Below are positions 16,508 to 26,900 of a stretch of 50,334 nucleotides of DNA, one piece after another. The position numbers and the translations under genes were made by a program. This stretch comes from Hydrogenophaga sp. (GTDB lineage Bacteria; Pseudomonadota; Gammaproteobacteria; Burkholderiales; Burkholderiaceae_C), in NCBI GenBank assembly GCA_011391495.1, contig JAABQK010000019.1, positions 1-50,334 on the forward strand, written 5' to 3'. Numbering within the stretch: position 1 is the first letter of the stretch; every line of letters begins with the position of its first letter. A model generated the notes under the pieces. It was given only the letters and a program-made list of their open reading frames with translations. It made no database searches and was not told the DNA's origin.

Positions 16508-16765
16508 CGCTCGGGCAGCCTGGGCGATCTGATCGGGGTGCTGGGTCTGAACCTCGCAGCTGGGCCGGTCCCCACCGGCCTCCAGGAATGGCGTTGCAAA
16601 AAAACACAAAGTCGGGCTTGCTGCCCATCGGGTGCAGATCGATACTGAATGTGAAGTTTGTCACGGTCCCGATCGCCGGCGCAGGCCTTTTGCCTGCCAT
16701 TCCAGACGTCTTGCCAAAGGCTCACAGCAGCCATCGCGTGGCGCCCGGTCCATGAGGGAGGTCTC
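16508..16765. other. intergenic leader upstream of the giant-gene operon
   Basis: No gene seen. It contains a GC hairpin GGCCGGT-CCCC-ACCGGCC (16563-16580) without a T tract, a locally AT-richer promoter-like stretch (about 16590-16665), and a second small hairpin GCAGGC-CTTTT-GCCTGC (16681-16697) that would lie in the 5' leader. The change in base composition marks the border between the light module and the accessory operon. Confidence 0.5.
16618..16646 (+). promoter_or_regulatory. candidate sigma-70 promoter for the giant-gene operon
   Basis: TTGCTG, a 17-bp spacer, then GATACT (3 of 6 and 4 of 6 to consensus), in the only AT-richer part of the gap. The predicted start near 16653 would give a leader of about 110 nt before the first ATG. 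Confidence 0.35.
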
Positions 16766-16816
16766 ATGTCACACCGCAGTGAAGCACCCGCCCGCGCCGA
16801 CCCGGGGAGCGCGTGA
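16766..16816 (+). CDS. possible 16-aa leader peptide
   Basis: ATG with the best Shine-Dalgarno of the region (GGGAGG, 5 nt spacing) opens a 16-codon frame reading MSHRSEAPARADPGSA. Its TGA overlaps the ATG of the next gene (TGATG). It may be a translated leader coupling ribosomes to the 208-aa gene, or an out-of-frame relic. No homology signal. Confidence 0.35.
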   Translation: MSHRSEAPARADPGSA

Positions 16817-17442
16817 TGCCGGTGTCTGGCGAAGAGCTTGAGCTGCGCGCACGGGCCAAGACGCAACTGTTCGTGATGGACCTGCGCGAGGCCGACGCCT
16901 CGCCTTTGCTGGCCGCCCAACTGGGCAGCACCAGCACCCAGCAGCCCGTGGTCTGGCGCGATGCCGAAAGTGAACTGCTGGTCTACCCCTCGCAGACCCG
17001 TGTGCGGTTCGCGCCGGGTTTCGTGTTCGTTGAACTCGCCGTCTCCACCGACCAGACCGGCGACGCCCAGCTGCTGTTCGCCTACAAGATCGGCGCCACC
17101 CCTAACGAAGCCAGTCTGACCGCGGTGTCGGAAAACCGGCCCCGCGGCGACGCCACGCTCGCCACGCGCTGGGCTGAGCCCGCCACCCGGCTGCTGTGGT
17201 TTGCCTTGTTGCGCTGCGGCGAGGTGCTGCTGGCGCGCCGCCGCAGCAAAACGCCGCTGGTGGTGAGCGGCGTGTACACGCTGGGCAAGGTGCTGAGCTT
17301 CATCACCACCGCGCCGGTGAGCGCCGACGAACTGCGCGACTACTACGCCGGCGTGCGCAAGGGCGAAAAGCCGCTCGACCTGTCCATTCTCAACCGCCGT
17401 TACCTGGGCAGCGTGCCGCTGCGCCGCACGGTGAAACGCTGA
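16816..17442 (+). CDS. uncharacterised 208-aa protein, first large gene of the giant-gene operon
   Basis: No family recognised. The protein is soluble-looking, with no signal peptide and no TM segment. The first half is beta-rich with charged turns (TQLFVMDLREADASP, VRFAPGFVFVELAVS); the second half has a hydrophobic helix-like stretch (RLLWFALLRCGEVLLARR, about 125-142) and a basic C-terminus ending LRRTVKR. It precedes the Hcp-like gene by 27 bp on the same strand and is probably co-transcribed. By position it could be a chaperone or adaptor for the Hcp-like protein, but that is only inference. A GTG one codon upstream is an alternative start. Confidence 0.75.
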   Translation: MPVSGEELELRARAKTQLFVMDLREADASPLLAAQLGSTSTQQPVVWRDAESELLVYPSQTRVRFAPGFVFVELAVSTDQTGDAQLLFAYKIGATPNEASLTAVSENRPRGDATLATRWAEPATRLLWFALLRCGEVLLARRRSKTPLVVSGVYTLGKVLSFITTAPVSADELRDYYAGVRKGEKPLDLSILNRRYLGSVPLRRTVKR

Positions 17443-17469
17443 ACCCGATCACAACCACAGAGGTGTGCC

Positions 17470-17961
17470 ATGGCCGAATCGATCTCGCTCACCATCAGCA
17501 GCAACGGGACCAACATCCCGGGCGACCACTCTGCCACTTCGCTGAACCGCGCCAACACCATTGAGGTGGTGTCGCTGGAGCAGGAACTCTTCAGACCGTT
17601 CGACCGCGCCACGCTGCAGCCCACCGGGCGGCGTGTGTACGCACCCCTCAAATTCAGCAAACGGCTGGACCGGGCCACGCCCTTGCTTCGCAAGGCCCTG
17701 ACCCTCAACGAGGTCGTGGCCGGCAACTTCCGCTGGTTCCGGCCCAACCCCGTCGGCGACGGCACGACCGAGCCGTTCTTCACCATCACCTTCACCGAGG
17801 GGCGCATCACCCGGTGCACGCTGCGTTTGCCCGACACGCTGAATGCCGCGACGGCCAACCTGGCGCCCCTGGAAGACATCGAGCTGACGTTCGGCACCAT
17901 CACCTGGACCTGGGCCAGCGGCGGCATCGAGCACATCGATACGCAGGTCTCCAACACCTGA
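17470..17961 (+). CDS. type VI secretion Hcp-like tube protein
   Basis: A 163-aa member of the Hcp/TssD family, whose proteins form hexameric rings that stack into the T6SS inner tube and carry effectors. The match is along the full length with the enteric-type Hcp pattern: NTIEVVSLEQEL (29-40), PTGRRVYAPLKFSKRLDRAT (51-70), PLLRKAL, FRWFRPNP (87-94), FFTITFTEG and LEDIELTFGTITWTW (134-148). A good GAGG ribosome-binding site lies 7 nt upstream. No tssB/C, tssK, vgrG or clpV is present in the window, and it sits in one operon with a giant DUF6603-type protein. It may be an orphan Hcp serving a different assembly. Confidence 0.85.
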   Translation: MAESISLTISSNGTNIPGDHSATSLNRANTIEVVSLEQELFRPFDRATLQPTGRRVYAPLKFSKRLDRATPLLRKALTLNEVVAGNFRWFRPNPVGDGTTEPFFTITFTEGRITRCTLRLPDTLNAATANLAPLEDIELTFGTITWTWASGGIEHIDTQVSNT

Positions 17962-17974
17962 ACACTGCACCCCC

Positions 17975-20900
17975 ATGGCCGCCAGCTTCGCCTCCGACGC
18001 ACTCGATCCGGTCGTCCGCCAGGTCGGCGAGGTCGCGGGCCTGCTGACCACCGGCAGCGGCGACCAGATCGTCGTCAATGAAGACTTCTTCAAGGACCCG
18101 GTGGCCGAATTCGGCAAGGCCGTGGCCGAGCGGCAGGAGCAGATCATCGAACTGCTGGGCCAGCTCATGGGCCAGACCGACGGCGAGGTGCTGGGCCTGC
18201 CCGCCGCGGGCGACGCCGACCGCTGGATTCCGATCCAGGGCCCCGATGGCGACACCGGCCTCTACCTCGTCATGCGCAGCGCGGCCGGCCGGCTGTATGT
18301 GGGTGTGGGCTGGAAATGGAGCGTCACCGCGGGCGACCTCGTGGTCTCGCTCTGGACCCATGTGCCGCTGCTCTCCACCGACGGCACCGGCGGCGGCACA
18401 CGCATCGACATCGCCACGCCCGAAGCACCGCTGCGGCTGGCGGCCGACGTCACGCTGCGCAACGGCTTCCGCACCGCCGGCCTGGCGTTCCAGGGTGTGC
18501 GCGGCAGCGTCACCATCACCGGCATCACCGAACCGCCCGGCGTGGCGCTGGTGCTGCTCGGCCTGCAACTGCCCGGCGAGGCCGCGCCGCTCGACCGCTC
18601 GCTGGCCGACCTGATCAACCTGCCCGGCTCGGCCTGGATCCAGACCGCGGTGGCGCTGTTCACCGCGCAGCTCAGCGCGGCCGGTGCCTCGGGCGATGCG
18701 GGCGCGGCCAAGGCGGCGGCGGTGGTCAACCACCTGTTGCCGCTGCTGGGCATCACCGCGCCCGCGGGCCAACCGCGCCTGCGCTGGGAAGACCTGCCCA
18801 CGCGCAGCGCTGCGGTGTTCGACGAATGGTTCCTCGCGCTGGTCACCGCGCCCGGCGCCATGACCGGCTGGCTCGGCCACTGGAAAGGCCTGCTCAGCGA
18901 AGGCGTGGGCGTGCCCATTCCCTCGGGGGTGTCGATCCCGGTGGACGGCAACGGCACGCGTGCCGATCCCTGGCGCGTGGGCCTTTCGGTCGCGGGGGTG
19001 GACAGCGCCATCACCGCCGCGGTCGAGACCCAGGCCAGCGGTGCGCGCCTGCTCTACCTGGGCCTGCGCGTGGGTGCCACGCCCATCACGCTCGCCGGCC
19101 CGTTGCGGCTCACCCTCGGCGGCGCGGCCGAGGTGGTGGCCATTCCCGTCGGAGCGCCGGGCCCGCTGCGTGCCCTGCCGTCGCTCACCATCGGCCTGAA
19201 GCTGCACAGCAGCGCCGGAGCATTGGTGGACCACAGCTTCCCCGCTGGCGATCCGCTGGCGGCCCTCGCGAACCTGAACGTCGGCTCGATCGAGATCGGC
19301 CTCGGGCTCGACGCGACGGGCAGGCCGGTGCCGGTGCTGCAGATGCGCGACGTGGCCTGCGCGCGCGGCAGCTGGTCGGTGCTCGATCTGTCGTCGGCCG
19401 ACGCGGTGCTCGACGGCCTGGGCGCCATCGCGGGCAACGCGATCCAGCAGCTCATCGAACAAGGCCTCGGTCTGGCAGGCGGCGGGACGCACGCCGGGCA
19501 CCGCATCGCCGCACTCATGGGTCTGCTGCCGCCCAACGCCCTGAGCACGGCTGGCGCCTGGCCGGTGCCGCTGCTCACCGATGCGGCCCACCTCACCGCC
19601 TTCCTTGGCGACCCGCTGGGTGCCATCGGCCGCTACCACGCGCGCGCGCTGCAGGCCACCGTGGGCGGCGTGCCCGGCTGGCGCCATCTGCTGGCTGAGC
19701 TGGGCGAGTTGCTGCGCAGCACCGGTGGCCCGGTCCTGCCCCTGCGCGGTGGTGGTTCGGCGGCCGATCCGTGGCGGCTCGAACTCGCGTCCACCGAAGC
19801 CGGCGCCGTGGTGCTGCGCGCCGAAACGGCGCTGGCCGGCGCACGGCCGCAGCTCAGGCTGGCCCTCGCTTTCGAGCCGCGCGTGTTGCAGATCGACGGC
19901 GTGCAGCTCTCGTTCGCCGCCCTGGCCGAGTTGTTGCACCTGGACCTGGCGCTCGACGGCTCGGCCCATGCCGCCTGGCTGCCGGCGCTGCGCGCCGAAC
20001 TGCGCCTGCACGGTGCGCTGCAAACCCCGCCGCTCGCCGGCCTGGAGCTGAGCGCCGAGGCGCTGCTCGCTGCGCTCGACTGGCGGGCAGCCACGGGCGT
20101 GGGCTGGCGCGTGGCGCTCCAGGCACCGGGTGCCCGCTGGCAAGACGCCAGCCGCGTGCTCGCCCTGCCCGACCTCGTGCTCGACGCCGGCGGCATCGCC
20201 AGCTGGAACCTCGCCGCGGCCAACCTCGGCGGCGCGCTCGGCACCGCCTCGCGCGACGCCGTGGCCGAGCTGGTGCAGTTCATCCTGGGCCACCTGATGC
20301 TGGAGCACGGCGGCCCCGCGGGCTTTGGCCTCTCGGCCTTGTTCGGCCTGCTGCCGGGCGACCCCGGCATCGCCTTGCCCGGCTGGCGTGGGGACGCGTC
20401 CGGCATCCGCCTGCCCGATGATTTTCCGCGTTTGCAACCGGCCGACTGGGGCGCGTTCTTCAGCGACCCGGTGCCCGTGCTGCGCGCGCACGCGGCGGCC
20501 ATCCTGTCAAACCCGCGCCATGCGCTGCCGCTGCTGCGCTGGCTGGGTCTGGCGCTGCAGGGCATCGCGCCCACCCGCAGCCGGGCGGGCGAGCTGCTCA
20601 CGTTTGAAGAAGCTCGCGGCGATCTCGGCGATTTCCCGAGCGGCGAGGGCCTGGCCGGCCAGGCCTCGCCCGCCACCACCGACGCGCCGCTGTCCCTGCC
20701 CAGCCTGGAAGACCTGCCGTTCACGCTCGAAGGCGAAGGCACCTACACCCGGCCCTACGCCATCGGCCTGCGCGCGGCCACGGCGCGTGGTGTGCAGGGG
20801 CTGGTCTGGCTCGACCCTTACGGCCCGCCCGCGGGCGACGCACTGGGTGTGGCCATCGCCACGCTGGCACCCGCCCTGCGTGATCTGGGGGCACTCGGTG

Positions 20901-23900
20901 GCCTCACGGCCGAACAGCTCGCGCCCTTGCTCGACGTGTTGTCGCGCCTCGACGGCGGCATGGCCGACGCGCTCTCGGGCGTGCTGCCCGCGCCGCTGGG
21001 CAACGGCCTGCGCGCACTCGAAGACTTTTTGCGCACCAGCGACGGCCTGGTGCTCTCCAGCAGCCAGCTGCCACCTGCGGCCAGCGGCTGGTCGGCCCCG
21101 GCCGCGCCGCTGGAAGCCGACCATGTGCACGCGCTCGCGCAGGCCGCGGTAGTGGCCGAGGTGCGGCGCCAGCTGCTGGTCTGGGATCCGGCCAACACCG
21201 GCCCGGTGCTGCTGCTCGGCGCGCCGTTTGCCGATGCCTCGGCGTGGACCGCGGTGCAGGCCGCACTCGGTGGCGCATCGGGCAGCTTCAGTTTCCGCGC
21301 CACCGGCGTGGCGCCCGACGCGGTGAGCACCGCTGCGCTGAGCGGCGGCACGCGCCTGCTGGCCGCCGAGCTCGCGGTCTGGAACGACGCGCCCGGTGTG
21401 GCGCCCTCGGCCCGCGCCGTGCCGCTGGACGGCCCGGCCGGCAGCAGCAGCCAGGCCGAGCAGGTGGTGCGCCTGTTGCAGCGCATCGCGCAGCTGCGGC
21501 CGGGGCAGCCCATCACCGTGGTCGCGCATTCGGCCAGTGGCCTGGCCGCGCGCACGGCGCTGCAGCGCGCCGGTGTGGCGCCGCTGGTGCGTGGCCTCAT
21601 CACCGTGGGCACGCCGCACGTGGGCACGCCCTTGCCCTGGCTGGCGAACCCGCCGCTGACCGAAGCGCTCTCGGCGCTGCAGCGTCTGCGTGAACAGCTG
21701 TCGCTGGGCGGCGCGCTCGGCACGGCGCTGGACGCGCTCTGGGGTTTCCTGCGCGAGCGCACGCCCGAGGGGCTGGCTTTCGTCTGGCCAGCGCAGGCTT
21801 TTGCGCCGGTGGGTGGCATGGCGCTGCCCGCCGGGGTGCCGGGCCACGCCATCGCCTTGCGCCTGCCGGGGCAGACGCTCGCCGCCACGCTGGGCAGCGC
21901 CATCGCCACCCGCGCCACCCAGCTGCGCGCTACGCAGGCGGCGCGCGCGCCGGTCACCCACCTCGGCTTCGGCCTGGCGCTTGCGCCCGCCGTGCGCGCG
22001 GCCGAAGGCACGCTCAAGCTGCGCACCCATGCGCGGCTCGACATCGCCCGCGTGCGCATCGCTGCCGGCGCCCACAGCCGCAACTTGCCGCGCCTGGTGC
22101 TGCAGGCCGATCTGTGGCGCGAGGGCGGCTGGCTGGTCGGCAGCGCCGCGTCGCGCGTGCGGGTGCGCCGCGCCGAGCTGGGTTGCGAGATCACCGAAGC
22201 CGGCATCGTGCCGCGCATCCGGCTGCTGGACGCGGCGGTGGACGGCGTGGAACAACCGCTGGCCACGCTGCGCCGCCTGGCCGACACCGGCCCCTGGGTG
22301 CCCGACGACGTGCTGGTGCCTGCGCTGGACGCGCTGCTCGCCCAGCTCACGACCGGCCCGGGGCTCGACGCCGGTGTGCAGTCGCTCGCGCGCCTGCTCG
22401 CCAGCGTGGAGCTCACGCGCCTGCGCGTGGACGGCGCGGCCGACGACAGCGGCGGCTACGCGATCCACCCCGACGGCTGGGCCTCGCTGCTGGCCGACGC
22501 GCCGGCCTGGCTGCAGCGCGCGCTGGCCAACGTGTTGCCCAACGCGACGCTGCGCGACGCGCTCATGGCCCAGCTGCGCGGCGTGCTCGGCCTGGCCACC
22601 GACGACCTCTCGCGCCTGCTCGCCGAGCAGACCAGCGACGACCCAGCCTGGCGCGCGCTGCGCACGCTGCTGCAGGCGGTGGGGCTGCTGGAGCCTTCGG
22701 CCCGCGGCGCGGTGCCACGCCTAGGCGCCTGGCTCGCGCTGCTGCGGAATCCGGTGGCCTGGATCACCGCGCAGGTGCAACCGCTGCTGGCCGATGCCAC
22801 CCGGCGCGGCGCCTTGCTCAGCACGCTGCGTGGCCTGCTCCATGTGCGCGCCATCAGCGACGCCACCGGCGGTCCCGAGGTTGAATTGGCGCTGGGTGCC
22901 GGCGTGGCGATCCGTGTCGAAGCGCTGGGCCTGGTGGCGCTGCGGCTGGACGGCGCGGCCTTCCGGCTCGGGGGCGCGTTCTCGGTGCGCGGCGACATCG
23001 GCCTGAACCTCGCCAACGGCAGCGCGATGGTGAGCCTGCGCCTGCAGCCCGACGCGGTGGCCACGGGGCTGCGGTTGTCGATCCACCTGCCCGCGGGTGC
23101 GGCGAGCGCGAGCTGGGCGCTGGCGCTGGATTTCAGCGACGGCACCCGCGCTGCGCCCTACGCCGAACTGCCGCTGTTCCCGCTGCCCGCCGATCTGCCG
23201 GCCCGCCTGGGCGCGCTGCTGCCGCGCCTCACGCTCACCACGCTCGCCAGCGCGCTGCTCGACAACGTGCTCTTGCCGCGCGTGCCGCAGATCGCGCCGG
23301 TGCTGCAGGCCCTGGGTCTGGCCACGCAGGCGGTGGGTGCCGAACGCGCCCGCGTGCGTAACCTGGCGCGCGTGGTGGCCGATCCGCTGGGCTGGCTGCA
23401 GTCGGGCGACACGCTGTTCCGTCCGCGCGCCGTGGGCACCGGCCTGGAGCTGGACCCGACCCGCGTGACCGCGCTGCTGCGCAACCTCTTCACCACCTTC
23501 GGCCTGGCCGACGCCGCGGGCGATGTGCGCCTGCCGCTGAACCTGCGGCTGCGCTTCGTGTCCGCGCCGCAGGCCCGGCTGGAGCTCGCCACCACCGTCC
23601 CCATCGCACTGGAAGGCGGGGTCACGCTCGGCGCTGACTTCCAGCTCGGCTGGACGCCGGCGGGCAGCTTCGGCGCCGGCGGCAGCCTGAGCCTGGGCGC
23701 GCCGCTGCCCGTGGGCGGCCCCTGGGAACGGCTGGTGGTGCAGGCAGGGGTGGTGGACGAGACCTTCACGCTCGCGCTCGGTCCCGAAGGTGCGCCGATC
23801 CGCCTGCTGCCCTTCGCCGGCTTCGACGCCGCCAGCATCGGTGCCGCGGCCGAGCGCCTGCTGCCCACGCTGATCGACGGCGCGCTGCGCGCCCTCTCGG

Positions 23901-26900
23901 CCTCGGGCGACGCCACGGTGCAGACCTTCATCACGAACCTGCGCACCGCCGCGGCCACGCTGCAGATCGATACCGTGGCCCATCTCGACCGCGTGGCGGA
24001 CCACCCCGTCGAATGGCTGCGCGACCGTTTCTCCGTGGCCAACGCCCCGGCCTCGGTGGACGCGGTCCTGGCGCTCATCCCCCTGGCGGCCCGGGCGCCG
24101 TTCACCACGCCGGCCGGTGCCTTGCGCTTCGAACCCGCCGGCTCGCCGGTGGCGCTGGCGCTCGGTCACACCGGTGGCGGTAGCATTGGCGTGTCCATCG
24201 AACTCGACGTGGACTTCGGCCCGGTCACGCTCAGCGGCGACCTGTCGGTGGGCCTGGCCGACACCGGCGCCGAGACCGCCAACCTCAGCCCGGTGGTCAC
24301 CGTCACGCTGGGCGCCGCGGTGGACCCGGGCGTGATCCAGCCCGGCGGCGTGTCCATCGAGCCGTCGATCGGTCTGGCCGTCGGCAGCGGTGGCGTGCAG
24401 CTGTGGCTCTACCCGATCGGCAACGTGGCGGGTTCGCCGGACTTCAGGCTCGACATCCTGCCCGCCTTCGCCTTCGGGGTGGACGACGGCGGCACGGTCG
24501 GGGACGCCCTGCTGGAGTTGGCGCGCCGCGTGCTCGTGCCGGTGGCGGTGGAGACCGTGCTCGACACCGCCGAGGTCACTGGCTGGCTCAACAGCGATCT
24601 GGGCCGTGGTGTGAAAGCCGGCGTGATCCTGGACAGCGCCGGGCTGCTGGTCTCCGATGGCGGCACCGGCTGGAACCTGGTGCCGATCGATGAACTGGTC
24701 GACGACATCACCGATCCGAACGGGCCGATGAAGGTGGTCGAACGCCTGATCGGTGCCTTGCTCGGAGCGCTCGCCACGGCCTTTGGCAACGTGCCGCTCA
24801 TTGCGTTCGGGACCGACGAAGACGTGGACGGCGGCCTGTATCTGCACACCGAAGGCGCCAGCTTCCCCAAACGCTACGGCGTGCGCGTGCGCCTGCCGGA
24901 ACTGCGCCTGGGCGAAGACCCGGAAATCATCATCCGCCTGGGTGGCGAGACCGACTGGATCGATGCCGCTGGTGGCCCGGCGGGGGCCCGCCCGGGCCTG
25001 TCGCTCATGCTGCTCAAGGACAGCGGATCGGGCGCCGCGCGCTTCGGCATCGAGCCGGTGATCGAGCTCGCCGGCGTGGGCGTCGACCTGAGCGGCCACG
25101 CCGACGAGCCGCTGTTCGACCTCAGTGGCTTCCAGCTCGGGGGCGTGGAGTCGCTGCTGTACCTGCGCGTGCAGATCCCGATCAACGGCGACGCGCCGGT
25201 GGTGGATTTCGGCGCCTATGGCGATCTGGACGGCATCGCCATCCCGCTCGGCACATCCGACAGCAACCCGGTGGCCGCCTCGCTCATGAGCGGCAGCGGC
25301 GGCGAGAACGCGCCGGTGAACCCCAGGTTCTCGGTGCGCGCGGCCTATGTCGAAGAATTCTGGCTGGAGCTCGGCGACACGCCCGGGCGCAACGAGGTCT
25401 GGTTCCCGATCCAGAAAACCTTTGGCCCGGTCAGCATCCAGCAGATCGGCGTGCGCTGGATCGGCGGCCCCGACCAGAAAGGCGCGATCCTGCTCGACGG
25501 CGGCGTGGCGCTCGCCGGCCTGGCCGTGGGGGTGGACGACCTCTCGCTCACCATCCCCTTTGGCGACATCGGCAACCTGAACAAATGGGAGCTCGGCCTG
25601 CGCGGTCTGGCCGTGAGCTACGAAGGCGGTGGCATCCGCATCGGCGGCGGCCTGCTGGAAGTGGACATTCCCGACAGCAACGACGTGCGCTACGACGGCT
25701 TCCTGCTGGTGGAAGTGGGCGGCAAGAGCTTTGTGGCGCTGGGCTCCTACGGCGTGGTGGACGGTGACCCTTCGCTGTTTGTCTTCGTCGTCATCGGCAT
25801 CCCCATCGGCGGCCCGCCGTACTTCTTCATCACCGGGCTGGCTGGCGGCTTTGGCTACAACCGCGGCCTGGTCGTGCCGCCCATCGAAGGCCTGCCGCAG
25901 TTCCCGCTGGTGGCGGCCATGAGCGACTCGTCGGCCGTCACCGCCGCGCCCATGGATTTCCTGCGCAGCATGGGCGACGCCGTGCCCATGGAGCGCGGCA
26001 GCTACTGGTTCGCCGCGGGCCTGAAGTTCAGTTCGTTCGCGCTGGTCAACTCGCAGGCGCTGCTCTATGTGCTGCTCAACCGCGGGCTGGAGATCGGGCT
26101 GCTCGGCATGTCCAAGTTCGAGCTGCCGCCGGCTGTGCCGCTCGTCAGCGTGGAGCTCGCGCTCAAGGCGCGTTTCTCCACCATCGAAGGCGTGATCTCG
26201 GTCGAAGCCCGCCTGACCGACAACTCCTGGGTGCTCTCGCGCGACTGCCGGCTCACCGGCGGCTTCGCTTTCTTCATCTGGTTCGCGGGCGAACACTCGG
26301 GCGACTTCGTCATCACCATCGGCGGTTACCACCCGCGCTACACGCCGCCCGATCACTACCCCGTGGTGCCGCGCCTGGGCTTCAACTGGCGCGTCTCCAG
26401 CAGCATCTACATCAAGGGCGAGGCCTACTTCGCGCTCACGCCGCGCGAGGTCATGGCCGGCGGTTTGCTCGAAGCGGTGTACGACAGTGGCGACGTGCGC
26501 GCCTGGTTCCGCGCCTGGGCCAACATGTACATCAAGTGGCGGCCGTTCTGGTTCGAGGTCGAGATCGGCATCTCCATCGGCGTCTCGGTGGACACCTGGC
26601 TCGGCCGCGTGAAGATCGAGACCGGCGCCTCGCTGATCGTCTGGGGTCCCGAGATCGGCGGCGAGGTCACGGTCGATGTCTGGGTCATCAGCATCACCAT
26701 CCCGTTCGGCGCCGACCGCGTGATTCCCGTGGAGGCGATCTCGTGGGACGAGTTCCGCACAACGCTGCTGCCGGCCGAAGACGACAAGCTGTTTGCTGGC
26801 GGCATCGAGCGCGGCCTGGTCAGCGGCAGCCCGGCCACCGGGCCGTGGAGCGTGTTGCCCGAGTTCGTGATCCGCACCGAAACCTTCCTCGGCGCGGGCA

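Noticed and set aside
16563..16580. Rho-independent terminator after DUF2256
   Set aside because: The stem is good (7 bp, loop CCCC) but no T tract follows on either strand.
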